Assembly: GCA_900239685.1 (NCBI GenBank) | Contig: OENT01000070.1 | Location: 181,651 to 245,650, forward strand | From: Rotaria macrura | Taxonomy: Eukaryota > Rotifera > Eurotatoria > Philodinida > Philodinidae | Length of the DNA: 64,000 bases | Direction of reading: 5' to 3' | Shown here: in pieces, positions 35,239-46,738 of the stretch | Position numbering within the stretch: position 1 is the first letter of the stretch | Layout: each line of letters starts with the position of its first letter | The notes under the pieces: model-generated | What the model was told of the DNA's origin: nothing | The model's input: the letters and a program-made list of their open reading frames with translations, nothing else | Database searches by the model: none | Made by a program: the position numbers and the translations under genes

Positions 35239-38147
35239 AAGTAATTCATGTAGATAATGTTGACCAATCGCTATTTGGACTTCATTTTCAGTATCAATCA
35301 ATCATGAGAAACTTAATCGTGCACACAACAAATCAACGTTTATTATGGTTTTTTTTTCTGACACAAAATAAACAAAAAATGATTACATAAGAAATAAAGG
35401 AGTCAAACAGTATCATCCACGTTATGATGATGATAATATTTGCCATTAAGTAATCTTGATTGTTTTGTTTTAGTTGATTTCATCTACATTATATTGATTG
35501 TGTTTATTGCTATACAATTTTGACAATTTGGAAGCATTTTGAAAAACGAGAAAATTGTCTAATGCATAATAGTGTGTCATTATGATTGTAACGTTGTCTA
35601 GTCAGTTCAAGACAACATTGAAAATGAAAAACAAAACATAAAATGATAATCGTCTTATAATTTTCCATCTAACTCGAAGACCAGAAATATTTCTTAAATA
35701 ATTTTAAAAAGTGATGAAGGCAAAAATTAAGATACACTCGTGTGGTTATTAAATTTCTACTAAATAGTAATTAATCACTATGTCAGATAAAAACGAATGG
35801 TTAAATGATTCCTGAGTGCTACATGAAAGTTGTTCAAAAAAATACATAGCGAAAAGGAAAATTCTCAACTGATCACAAACGATATTATCTATCTGTCCGT
35901 TTCCTAAATTTGCATTTTCATTGTATTTCATTAGTCGCCTGAAGCTCTTACAGTATATATCATATCGTATTCATGAATTATCGTCTATAAATAGTTTTGG
36001 AACAAAATTTTCAACAACAAATTGATTTCCTCACCAAGAGTTCACACAACAGTTATCTCTTGTACAAAAATAGTTCTCGTTCTATGTGAGAACAGAATGA
36101 ATAATGTGAATGTTTCCAACCAAGGATAGAGTATACTTCTTAGAGTAGAGTGAATAAATAATGACAAGTTATAGGAAAAGATTTTTTAATCGCTATTTGA
36201 TTGTATAAACAAAAACTTATTTCTGAAGATTTCAATAACTCTATTGTTAACATTGTCCATGTGTTAAGCGATTCTATTATTCTAGATATTCGCCCTTGAG
36301 GCAGGTCTTCCTATAAGATGCGCATGCACAACGGGATAGTGAGTGACGACTTTAGATTTAAAAAGCAAATAGATATTAAGATTTAATCAACAATCTAAGC
36401 CATCGTAGCAATCGGATAAAGAATTTTAAAACTGATTAAATTGTAAAGTACGCTCATTTGAACGACTGTAAAGTATCGGCTAAAAACTAAACAATTTTAT
36501 TTATGTATCTTGTGTTGCGAATGTCATATCTTCATCGAACTTATTGAAAAGTTCTCTTGTGACATTGAATCGATGGAAAAATATCAAAAACAAGAATATG
36601 AGATGAAAATGAGCACGTAAGATTGAACTTAGGATGAGGAAGACTTGTACTTCAATAGACTCCTGTTTTCGGCATTCCTATCCATCAACATTTGAGTATT
36701 ATTTTTGTTTTCGATATTTTTCCTTTCTGCCTTTTCCCATCATACCGACTGTCAACAAAAGCAGAAGAACAATTTCCATAGTTTTGATATTTTCTAGGAT
36801 CTCAGAAGATATTGTTTGCATGCCTTGTATTGGCCAAAGATTCTACAACACAGTCATCCAGGTACATGCTAGTCAGAGTTTCAAATTATGATTGAATGAA
36901 AATCATGCACTTAGAAATATTAAAATATTGGAAATTTCACCATGAGTCATAGAAATAACAAAAAGAAGATTTCTTAATAGGAAGCAACTCTTCGGATTCA
37001 TTCATTCTAATTTTATAGCTGATATGTGAAATAGACACATTCATTTCATCCATCAAATGCAACGAATATGATTTCTAGTCTCTAATATGCATCACCGGTG
37101 ACTTGGTGATGCTTTGTAAGACAACGTCTCATAGTTACGGGACTGTCAATGTGTGCCAATATCTTTCATATATTCTCACTAATATTCACTCTAACTCACT
37201 ATCTTTATATATGAAATTCATTAAATCTTACATTCTCAATACACATGGAATATATCACTAACTACACGTTGGATTTGAAATACATAAGATAAACATAATT
37301 TTGCATTGTTGTGCAATCAAGAAAAGAAGTATTTTAGCTATTGAAGAGTGTATGCTTTCATCAGTACAAAAATAAAAAATTCTGATGATACAAGATGAGT
37401 CAATTATTTTGCATGTCAAATGTGATTATACTATTTGCTATTTCTTCGGTTTATTCTTATTCAATAGTTATCTTACGCTTCACTTTACATTACGATATTA
37501 ATACCAATCGGAGAATGACAGCCAGAATAGTTGATAATTGTCAATTACTGAAAATATCTCGAAAAGTGCATGTCAAACATTGATAAAATAGCCGAGAATC
37601 CGGTCTATGACCATGAACATATTTTTCGCAGCCCTGGTTTTGCTTTTGATCAAATTAAAAATAAAACAATTTCGAAATAGAAAATGTATATCTTGCGCTC
37701 ACGTATCATTGAATAAGATAGTTTGTTTAGTATTTTCTACAATAAACGTATACAAAAATTTATCAAAGCATTTTGAAAAATTTTTGTATAAGTTTTCAAT
37801 CTGCGGTTCTTTTTCTCTTTGCTCGACGACTGAAATTTCAAATTTAACTCATTCAAAAACAGACAAGTACGTTTTTTTTTATATGCATTTCCTGTTTTAC
37901 ATACATTACACAACCACCTTCAACTAATCATGCTCTCAAAAAAACAAAAATAGGCATTCATAATGACTTTTCTATAATGTCAGAACAAAAGTTAAACACA
38001 ATGACTGTCGAAATTCTTATTTCACATTTGATTAATGCACATATAATTTGTACAAGGTTTATGTCGTATATATTCTTGTGATGATCTTTCTTCATTTCAT
38101 CATATTATTTCCTGTTGTTTCATATGTTTCATAAAGAGAGAGATAAA
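35239..38147. other. Intergenic, no gene seen
   Basis: AT-rich. The open frames at 36634-36891 and 37395-37927 lack recognisable domains and look like chance frames in T-rich sequence. Confidence 0.5.
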
Positions 38148-38506
38148 CCCAGGAGAATCATTCCGACCATTGGATCCGATCGGATCCGACAGGCATCCGA
38201 TCATGTTTCTATCGGAGTTTCTCTTATCCAACGAAATCCTATCGGATTCCTGGTTGCGATTCCTGATTCGGATCCCTAGTGTTGGATTTTATCGAATCCT
38301 ACTATCGGAATCCGATTGGATTTCATCGTGTGATCAGACAGGCCTCTACTGTTGGGTTTAAATGCTAATTCGTACTCAAATAAGAAAATAGGTTTCTTCC
38401 GTCGGATCCGTTACTGTTTCCACAACCCGGATTCCCATAAGATTTCATCGGATCGTAGGATCCGATCGGATCCAATCGGATTCTGTATAGGATTCATTCA
38501 CCTGGG
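38148..38506. mobile_element. CCCAGG-family short element, copy B (359 bp)
   Basis: It begins CCCAGGAGAATCATTCCGAC and ends GATTCATTCACCTGGG, giving short imperfect terminal inverted repeats (CCCAGGWGAAT). The inside is dense in GGATCCGATCGGAT words. Copy C at 40614-40972 has exactly the same length, is inverted, and is near-identical (only scattered single-base differences noted by eye). No clear target duplication was found. Confidence 0.88.
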
Positions 38507-38698
38507 AAGTGCTTCCTGCTCGGCAGGATAGCAGCCCCATACAAGAATTTGTGTTATGATGCACACAATGCACAAGTTTCTCTCTGTTTCAACAAAATAT
38601 CGCATTGTGATAAATCAATCAATCGATAGCATCGCTCGCCTTCTCTTCTGAGTGTCGATAACAAGAATGAGATTCTTTTCTGTTCTTCTACTAACATC

Positions 38699-38770
38699 GA
38701 CTCCGTGGCGCAACGGTAGCGCGTCTGACTCCAGATCAGAAGGTTGCGTGTTCAAGTCACGTCGGGGTCA
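38699..38770 (+). tRNA. tRNA-Trp (anticodon CCA), copy 1
   Basis: A 72-nt cloverleaf: acceptor GACTCCG/CGGGGTC with discriminator A, D-arm GCGC-AACGGTA-GCGC, anticodon stem TCTGA/TCAGA with loop CTCCAGA (CCA, reads UGG), and T-arm GCGTG-TTCAAGT-CACGT. There is no intron and no encoded CCA end. A run of seven T starts at 38778 as the pol III terminator. The internal A and B boxes are intact. Confidence 0.98.
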
Positions 38771-38777
38771 ATCCATA

Positions 38778-38826
38778 TTTTTTTCCTCAGATTGATTGAT
38801 AATGATGATAGTGTTGAGGAAAAAAA
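38778..38826. repeat. 12-bp inverted repeat between the two tRNA genes
   Basis: TTTTTTTCCTCA (38778-38789) is the exact complement of TGAGGAAAAAAA (38815-38826), around a 25-bp loop. The left arm includes the T-run terminator of the first tRNA gene. Confidence 0.8.
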
Positions 38827-38839
38827 CTATCTGGGTATG

Positions 38840-38911
38840 GACTCCGTGGCGCAACGGTAGCGCGTCTGACTCCAGATCAGAAGGTTGCGTGTTCAAGTCA
38901 CGTCGGGGTCA
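38840..38911 (+). tRNA. tRNA-Trp (anticodon CCA), copy 2
   Basis: Identical to the copy at 38699-38770 across all 72 nt, same strand, start-to-start spacing 141 bp. A ten-T terminator follows at 38921-38930. The sequences between and around the two copies are not conserved, apart from a base or two at the edges, so the duplication is either tightly bounded or kept identical by selection or conversion. Confidence 0.98.
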
Positions 38912-39017
38912 GTCTATGTGTTTTTTTTTTCGCACTTGTCACAAAAAGAATAAGCCGTACGTCTTTCCAAACTCGATTAAGTTATTTCATTTCTATCTTG
39001 AGTCTTTTCTGTGTATC

Positions 39018-39195
39018 CCCAGGTCGAACCTACCTCACAGGATCCTTAATAATCCGACCATCGGAATCCAACAGGAGCCGACGGTCGGAAACCGATAATA
39101 TCCCTTGATTTCCGACAGTCGGGTACCCTGGGATTCCGTTGATCGTATCCGCCGTTATCCGACAGTAGGAACTTGTCGGATCCGTCAATAACCAA
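39018..39195. repeat. Fragment related to CCCAGG-ended element D
   Basis: It begins CCCAGGTCGAACC, like the element at 13178, and contains GGATCC, TCGGAATCC, CGACAGTCGG and GGATCCGTC words and an internal CCCTGGG. The right end is not clear. It lies 107 bp right of the second tRNA-Trp gene. Confidence 0.55.
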
Positions 39196-39689
39196 CGATA
39201 TGAATGGTTTCTTTTTTTTACACTAATTAACATTGAAAATACGATTTCATCTTATTTATCGCAACATTAAAACCTTTTTTATTCTAGCGGTCAAAGTGCC
39301 CATGAGCTATCGGAAAAGAAAAAAGAATTTTTTGGTGAGACAAATTGTGTATCTCACTTTGATACGACACCTACTGACGTTATTGTTTCGTGTAGGTGAA
39401 GTAGACGAAGAAAAACTGATATTCGGAAAACAAAGTCTTCTCCAACATTTCAGTAGTTTCTCTAATGTTTTGAATTTTATAAACTTACTCTCATTCATCA
39501 TTGTGAAATGTTTCGATTTTTATATTTTCCGCACAAAGTTCANTGAGGGGGACTACAGGGATGAAAAATTTGGGTCAAGAGAAAATGCAAAATAAACTAA
39601 AGCAAAATAGTCAGGGACCCATTTCTTTGATTTCAATAACTCTCAGTATCGTTTTATCTATCATTAATTAAATCCTTTATTCCTTTCAT

Positions 39690-39836
39690 TTATCTTTATT
39701 TTTTACAGATAAATGATCGATTTAACTTTATTTTTTAAAAATAAATGATTCATTTAACTTTATTTTTTAAAGATAAAGGATTCATTTATTTTTAAAAAAT
39801 AAAGATAAATTAATCATTTATCTTTAAAAAGTAAAG
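39690..39836. repeat. A/T palindromic word repeat
   Basis: Variants of GATAAATGATTTAACTTTA and of TTTATTTTTTAAA recur about every 37 bp and then appear inverted (TTTTTAAAAAATAAAGATAAA). The word content goes beyond base composition alone. Undetermined base N at about 39542 lies to the left. Confidence 0.65.
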
Positions 39837-39849
39837 TAATAGTTAATGA

Positions 39850-40084
39850 CCACCCCTAATCACAAGCGCTGCAATTCGCTTAGATTCAAGAAGCCCACAA
39901 TGCTTTTAAGCACGTAGGCTGGCAAGCGCTGAAAAGTGCTTCGAAAATTATTTTCTAAGCTGAATTAAGTCACTTTCCACAGATCGCTGCTTCGAGGAGC
40001 TTATATTATATCCATGTTTAATCACTTTTCAGCCACTTATATATGATAAAGCGATTCTAAGCTGCTGAAAACAGCTTACAATGC
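39850..40084. repeat. AAGCGCTT-word repeat
   Basis: AAGCGCTG, TTCGCTTAGA, TTTTAAGCACG, AAAAGTGCTTCG, TCTAAGCTG and AACAGCTTAC follow one another in both orientations, so the stretch can fold on itself. No terminal repeat was established. Confidence 0.5.
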
Positions 40085-40262
40085 AAAATATTTTCACATG
40101 GGTAGTAACCACTATAGAGCCATTCATTTGACCGAGTATTGTGGTTGTTATCAGGTATTTTATGACAGTATTGCCATTGTTGGACACTATGCCAATTTTT
40201 TAGGGTTGATTGTTATGGCCCAACAGTTTACTCGTCTATGACAACCCATGTGAAAAAATATT
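40085..40262. repeat. Inverted repeat with TTTTCACATGGGT arms
   Basis: AATATTTTCACATGGGT at the left arm (ending 40103) and ACCCATGTGAAAAAATATT at 40244-40262 are inverted copies with a one-to-two base length difference. They enclose about 140 bp without coding content. It sits between two other word repeats. Confidence 0.6.
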
Positions 40263-40263
40263 G

Positions 40264-40465
40264 AGTATAAACGCGTTTGAAAGCGCGTTCCAGATACGTT
40301 CGAAACGCGGCAGCAGACGCGTTTAATGCGTCCGAAATGAAAAATCTGACGCGTCTGAACGCGTTCGGAAAAATAAACGCGCCTGTGTGCGCTAGATGTT
40401 TCATCGTATGTTTGGACGCGTGTAGATGCGTCCAAAAAATAAAACGGCTTTGAACGCGTTCGTCT
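40264..40465. repeat. CpG-rich ACGCGT-word repeat
   Basis: At least eight ACGCGT or GCGCGT/ACGCGC cores in 200 bp, many as the palindrome GAACGCGTTC or variants (AAACGCGTTT, GACGCGTCTG, GGACGCGTGT). The CpG density is strikingly above the surrounding AT-rich DNA. Minus-strand open frames here are by-products. Confidence 0.7.
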
Positions 40466-40613
40466 CTCTTTTGGGCAAAAGAAATCATCTTGTTCTCGCA
40501 GATTCGAATTGTGTCATCATCAAACTCACAAGCTCGCAAACCATTCTGAGAGGCACAGAACAAGTTTTATATTTTTAAACAAATCTTAAGATTGCGCGGT
40601 GAACGTGCCTACA

Positions 40614-40972
40614 CCCAGGTGAATGAATCCTATACCGAATCCGATCGGATCCGGTCGGATCCTACGATCCGATGAAATCTTATGGGAATCCGGGTTGTGG
40701 AAACAGTAACGGATCCGACGGAAGAAACCTATTTTCTTATTTGAGTACGAATTAGCATTTAAACCCAACAGTAGAGGCCTGTCTGATCACACGATGAAAT
40801 CCAATCGGATTCCGATAGTAGGATTCGATAAAATCCAACACTAGGGATCCGAATCAGGAATCGCAACCAGGAATCCGATGGGATTTCGTCGGATAAGAGA
40901 AACTCCGATAGAAACATGAACGGATGCCTGTCGGACCCGATCGGATCCAATGGTCGGAATGATTCTCCTGGG
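40614..40972. mobile_element. CCCAGG-family short element, copy C (359 bp, inverted relative to copy B)
   Basis: Its reverse complement starts CCCAGGAGAATCATTCCGAC and follows copy B base by base with few substitutions (for example GATCGGGTCC against GATCGGATCC). The inverted pair encloses about 2.1 kb with both tRNA-Trp genes and several other repeats. Confidence 0.88.
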
Positions 40973-43900
40973 GAGTTGAATGTTGATCTTTCATATTTCT
41001 CATTTTGTTAATTAGGACGAATCCTAATTGATTGAAAACTTTCAACGAATTTAAATATGCATCTTAACATATCTGCTTCGTGTTTCGTAAGTTTCGGACT
41101 CACTTCCATTAGTAATAAGTCGTTCTCTTATACAAAACTCAACAGATATGGAAACAAGGTATGAAGGTAATATTTGAGTTATTGTTCAAAACTTATTTAA
41201 TTGGATATTCATCGTTCTAAAAGGAACAAGATTATCAGTCGGTATGCGTATGCATTTTTTCGTTATGATTTTCGATTCCTTTTCATAGGTTTTATGCTTA
41301 GCATAGGAAAATACTACCTCTCAATTTATTGAAGAGTTTCGAATCATTTGGTTACATTGATGCGAATAGCTAGATGTGAGCGTGTTTGTGAGATTTAGGA
41401 AATTCTTTTAATGGATAAAAAAGAAGAACATGAATTTCAAAAATATATTGAAGCATTTTATGTAGTAAAGAATAGTCTTGCCAATGAAGTCAATCAGACA
41501 CATTATTTTGAATAGTATATGCCCTGTCTTGACAAGTATATTGTAGTCGAAACAAAATAGAAGCACAAAAAAAAACTTAATATGAAATCCATGTAATTAA
41601 ACCTCTTTTCTACAGATACACTCGTCTCTCTCCTTTTAACTTTTTATTTCGCTCTAATGATATAATGTATCAGTAATATTCATCTAACGTTTCTATCACC
41701 ATAAAAACGTCAAAAAACAGGAAATGAAAATGAATGGAAAATCATAGTCTACTAATGTGACTTTTAAAAAAATAGCTCAGCAATCGCCCTCCAATCGGTG
41801 TGATCTTCTATTCTGAGAGCCAATTTCTATTATATTTCAATGGCATGCATTAGTATAATATGACTGATTGATAATGTGAAATGATCGAAGGTCAGAAAAA
41901 CTTTAAGAAGAGAACAGTGAACAAGTAGTATCAAGAGTTAAAGATCGAAACATTGCTAGACGTTAACCATGAGTTCTCACGAAGCATCAGATCGGTTTAC
42001 ATAGATAAGGATTGAATTAAATTCAAATTATCAGCGTCCCGATTGTTAAGAAATTTAAAACTGCGTCGACGGCAATCACTCCCATGCATGATATTTCTAG
42101 GTGGTTGCATTCAGCTATCAAGAATTGTGATCAGTGTCCGTAAATGAATCAGAATTAAATAGATTCTCTCATGTGTTACTAATGTTTTCGCCTCTAACTT
42201 TCAAAATTCTAACTTTTCTATCAATAGTTAAACTCGAACTTTATGCTGAAATAAAAAAGTACAAATAATATAGTCATTATTAATACCATTCAGTTGATGG
42301 GTAACTTGTTGTTTCACGTACAACGGAAATAGGAACAAGCGATTGAAACGAACTTCGCACATTTTGAATATTTTCTAGTATATATTCTTTGGGTTCCCAT
42401 TCGAAACTATCAATGAATTAACTATTGACGCAATGTCATTATTCAACTTCACATCGATACAGATTCAGAATGCTATCAAAATTAAATAAAAGAAACACTC
42501 CAAGGTACTAACAATTATGTACAGTAGATCAGTTTTAATTTTTATATTTTCAAATCAGATTTGAATTATGGTGCTTGAAAGAATAGTGACGTATATCGAT
42601 TTCACGATAAGTACGAATGATATCAGATGCTTCTCTCATTAGATAGCTAGAAAAAGTGTGGGCTGTCGCATGATTTACGGTTCCATTGTGTCTTGCGTTT
42701 GTCTCTGTTCTCCACTAGAATTTTTATCTTCATGAAATAGACGTTTAAATATTTATATGACTCGGATCTTTAGTTATGTTGTCTTACGACTGTTAAATTG
42801 AAAAATGACGACTCTTTCAAATCCTTTTATGCTGTAGGTGCATGTGCGATCGTATTTCTTTCTACTTCTCAATACAAGGATTATCAGAGTGCCTTAATAC
42901 AACGTATCGAGCATGTATAAGATGGGTGTGAACACAATGGTAATTTGTCTTACACGACGGAGTCACATTTTGTCTTGATGTTAGCTTTTAGTTACTCAAA
43001 GTCATGAAAGCAAGGACATCAGCTTCTTTTCATCATACGATCGAAATATTATATAAGTGATGAAAAAAGATCGAAGTTCGGATAACGGAAATACGTGTGG
43101 AAAATTAGTTTCCAAACAGAACTTGTTATGCCATGTGAATGAATAAAATACTATGATTGTTATTTGATCATTACTATGGAACAAATATCTATATACATAT
43201 AAATCTTTTACGAATCACGCGCAGTGTTCTACGGTTAGTCTCTGCATTGGGCATATTTTTGAAAAATCAATTCCTCTTTAGTCTAACATTTCATCTCTTA
43301 TAGTCTACAGAACCAAGTCTAAATTTGAGAAGCATGTTTCAGTTTAAAGTAATTGTAAGAATAGGTTACGATTCGCTGACCTATTTGTCATGTTACGTTA
43401 CTGACATTGCCTGTAGTAAATATAAGCAAAGTTATTCAATCAGGCCATAGTTTACTTAGATTTTGAATTACTTAGATAGTATTCTTTAATGAATACTGTT
43501 TTTGATTCGAGAAGAGTTCATATGAATGTCAGTTATTGTCTAAAATATTTCGTTACTACAAAATAACCACGATCGTAACAAATCTGAGAAAATATTTTCT
43601 TGTGCTTTTCATTAATGAATGAAAGTAAGAGACATTATTTAGAATTAAATGAAACAATCAATTGTTGTCGAATGAAGAATTATCTACATCGTAGAGATAT
43701 CAAGAGAAGTTGATCTTTCAAACACTATACATGAATTTACAAAACGTTCAAGTTGACAAAAATAAACAATAGGCACACTCAAACTCGTGAGAAAAACTAT
43801 TTGATGCGATTCAGATGCTCGTATGGGCACTATAGCAATATCTATTTGCTAGAATTCGAGAGATCCCATCGAGGTCTATCATCTACATATATGTAAAAGC

Positions 43901-46738
43901 ATCATTGTTCGAGATATTCTGTTTTGGTTTTGTATTTTGACCAGTTCCTTTGATTTTGATTCAAATACTAAAACCCATACTATAATCCTTTAGCTTCCGT
44001 GATTTCATAAAAATGCAACAATCGTACATGACTCGAAACGGATCGAATGCGCTGAAAGCTAGCATACGTTTGCTTGATTCAAAAGTGACTGAGTACAACC
44101 AGACTGCTATTCTATCGTTTTCAATAGTCTCTCTTATGAGTACTAGAGTATATTGGTGGAATTTCGACATCGCATTGCAATATAGATCATGCCTGTCAGT
44201 AAAACAGTTCCATAAAAAGCAGAAAAGTTTAAATCGAACTCATAGTCACACTTTTGTATAGAATAGTTAAAGAATCACCACCAACTAACAACAGTATCAT
44301 CACCTATCTCACTGATATGCAAGCCTCGCAGCGGTCCTTCTTTCCTTCTTTTTTCCCTCTTGGTAAGAAACTTCCTTCTCCATACTTCTTTTTAACAAAT
44401 TTCCTTCTTGTTTTTCTTTTTCAAGGAAGAAGACGGTATACATTCTGCACAACAGGCATAAGACACTTCGTAAAAATTTCACGCATATCTCAGAAAGAAT
44501 ACATAATGAAACAATCGCTATTCTAGAACGTAGATGTTTTATTCATTCTTTATTTGAAAATATAGCTATAAATTTACAATATTTGCAACATTACAAGCTT
44601 ACGAATTTCATCACCTTTTTGTACCGTTCTTTCATTAATTTTTTCCCAAGTTTATATCTTTGATCGATTTTATCGTTGAGTTATATTTTCCAAATCTCTC
44701 TGTGACATAGTAGGTGTGCTTTGAACAATATTCCATATTAGCTCAACCTCCATTGGCACAGCTCAATTCACTATTGTACATATATAGTACATATATAAGC
44801 GTACTCTTTTTCTTTACCGTGACGTAACCAAACGAATCATTGTTTGCCTGTCGAGTCAGCTTTTTATAACCACTTTGATGAGAAAGTAGTGTCTTTCGGC
44901 ATGTAACATCGGTTTTATGTTTTATGAAATAGATTGAATATATTCTACTATTTTTATGAAACATGCAATTTCATGTATATTTTATGAAGAGTGAAATTGA
45001 ATTAGATATATATGAAATGAAAAACACTTATGTTCATTTATTAGCAGATAAAGTCGCGTATGGTAAAAGTATATCGGTCTGATCGTTGTGAAAAAAACCT
45101 TTTACGAAAAGTATCGTTCTATTTCTGTTTGATTATTCATTCTAACTTCTATCATTACTCTTGTTAATGTATTGTCTCTCTCATTCCATGATCAATATTT
45201 TCTGCTTCATGTCTAATTGTTTTCTCTCTAATATAAGTATGTGTTCTACTATAGTGAGAGAGAGAACTTGTGGTTTGCAGAAGTCAAATTAAATAACAAT
45301 CTTCTGAAATCGGCACTACTTCCATCAAACTTGCTGCAGAGAGATCTTTTCGCACTTGGAAAGACAATAGTAATAATATACACTACTGATATTGCAATGA
45401 AACCAAAAATTGCCTCTCAGAAGTACTAGAGGCCAACCCATTGTATACTTGAATTAGTTTGAGATTTTTTTGCCCGTTATTATTATATCCATACACTGTT
45501 TCTACTGAGGACACAGCAACATTTTAAAACTCAACAATGTACTTGCAGGTTCGTATCAATCTTCAATTGATTTGTCTTTATTTTTATTGTTGGATAATGC
45601 ATTTCCAAATAATCCCTCTTTATTTTGATTTCCTTCTTTTTTTTTGAAAAATTCCTTCTTTTTCGTAACGCATCCCCTCCCCACTATGGGGCCTCGATAT
45701 ATGCAAAGTTGACTTTTTTCCAATAACAAAATCAATGTTCAATATCTGACACTTTCTACTTGTCGGAGATTTTATAGTTAAATAAGACTCGAGTATTATT
45801 CACAATATTGATGACAAACAAGTAGTCTGCAGCAGGTAGCAGAATCTTCAACAGATAATATGTCCTATGAAATAGTGTTGGTTTAATTGATAGGATAGTC
45901 AACAATAACTTGAGATATTAAAGAGAAATATACCATAGAAGAATTATGATTGATAAGCATGGAAGACATTGTTCATTCAATCTTATACCTTGCATGTCCA
46001 GATTTTTTCAAACTATTTGACATCGCAAAGAAAATCAAACTTCAGCTAACACAATTTACTGAGCCGGTATTTCTTTTAGTTGTGTTCAACGTGTTTCTTT
46101 TTAATTTTTCTCCGGTTCAAGATAAACAAAATCAAATATTACTCTTAAGCTATAAAAGTGCGCATTGCTTGTGTAGCGTAACACATGAGACACGTTATGG
46201 ACTACTCAAACAGTTTCGATGAATGCACATCATGAAACTTCAGTAGAACACTTCAAACATTTCTTCACATTCAACTGTTTTCTTTTCTGACGGCTACTCT
46301 CATGACATTCTCTTACTCTCAATTTCACTCAATCAAATACATTTAGCTAAATGAATAGTTACAAATTTAACTCTGTGTCAGCTGATTATTATTTGTGAAT
46401 TTCATTCCGTATATGTTTGAATGTTTCGAACTGAACTTGAACTCACCATGAGCAAATGGAACAATTAAAACATAAAAGTTGTATACCTCCAAGTGTTCTT
46501 TTCATTTCTTCAACATTTAGATTCAACAGCGAAACATGTTTATGATGACTGGAGAATTTCATGAGAGACACCACAACAGAATAGTTATAAATATTTGTTT
46601 TGCATTTTCGTGCATGCTGAAGTTCCTTTCAATTCGATCCATACACGAGTATTTGTAGTGAATTTCAAACTTGTTGATTCAGCAGTAGTCATGTAGTCTC
46701 AATTATTAATTTTTATAATTATCTTTCATATCTAGAAT
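40973..46738. other. Long intergenic stretch, no gene seen
   Basis: About 5.8 kb of AT-rich DNA. Open frames are short and motif-free. Polypyrimidine patches with repeated TTCCTTCTT words occur at about 44336-44425 and 45620-45675; they may be another repeat type. No RNA gene was recognised. Confidence 0.5.

Noticed and set aside
37395..37927. Hydrophobic open frames that might be small membrane proteins
   Set aside because: Two unrelated short frames in T-rich DNA with no splice support or recognisable family.
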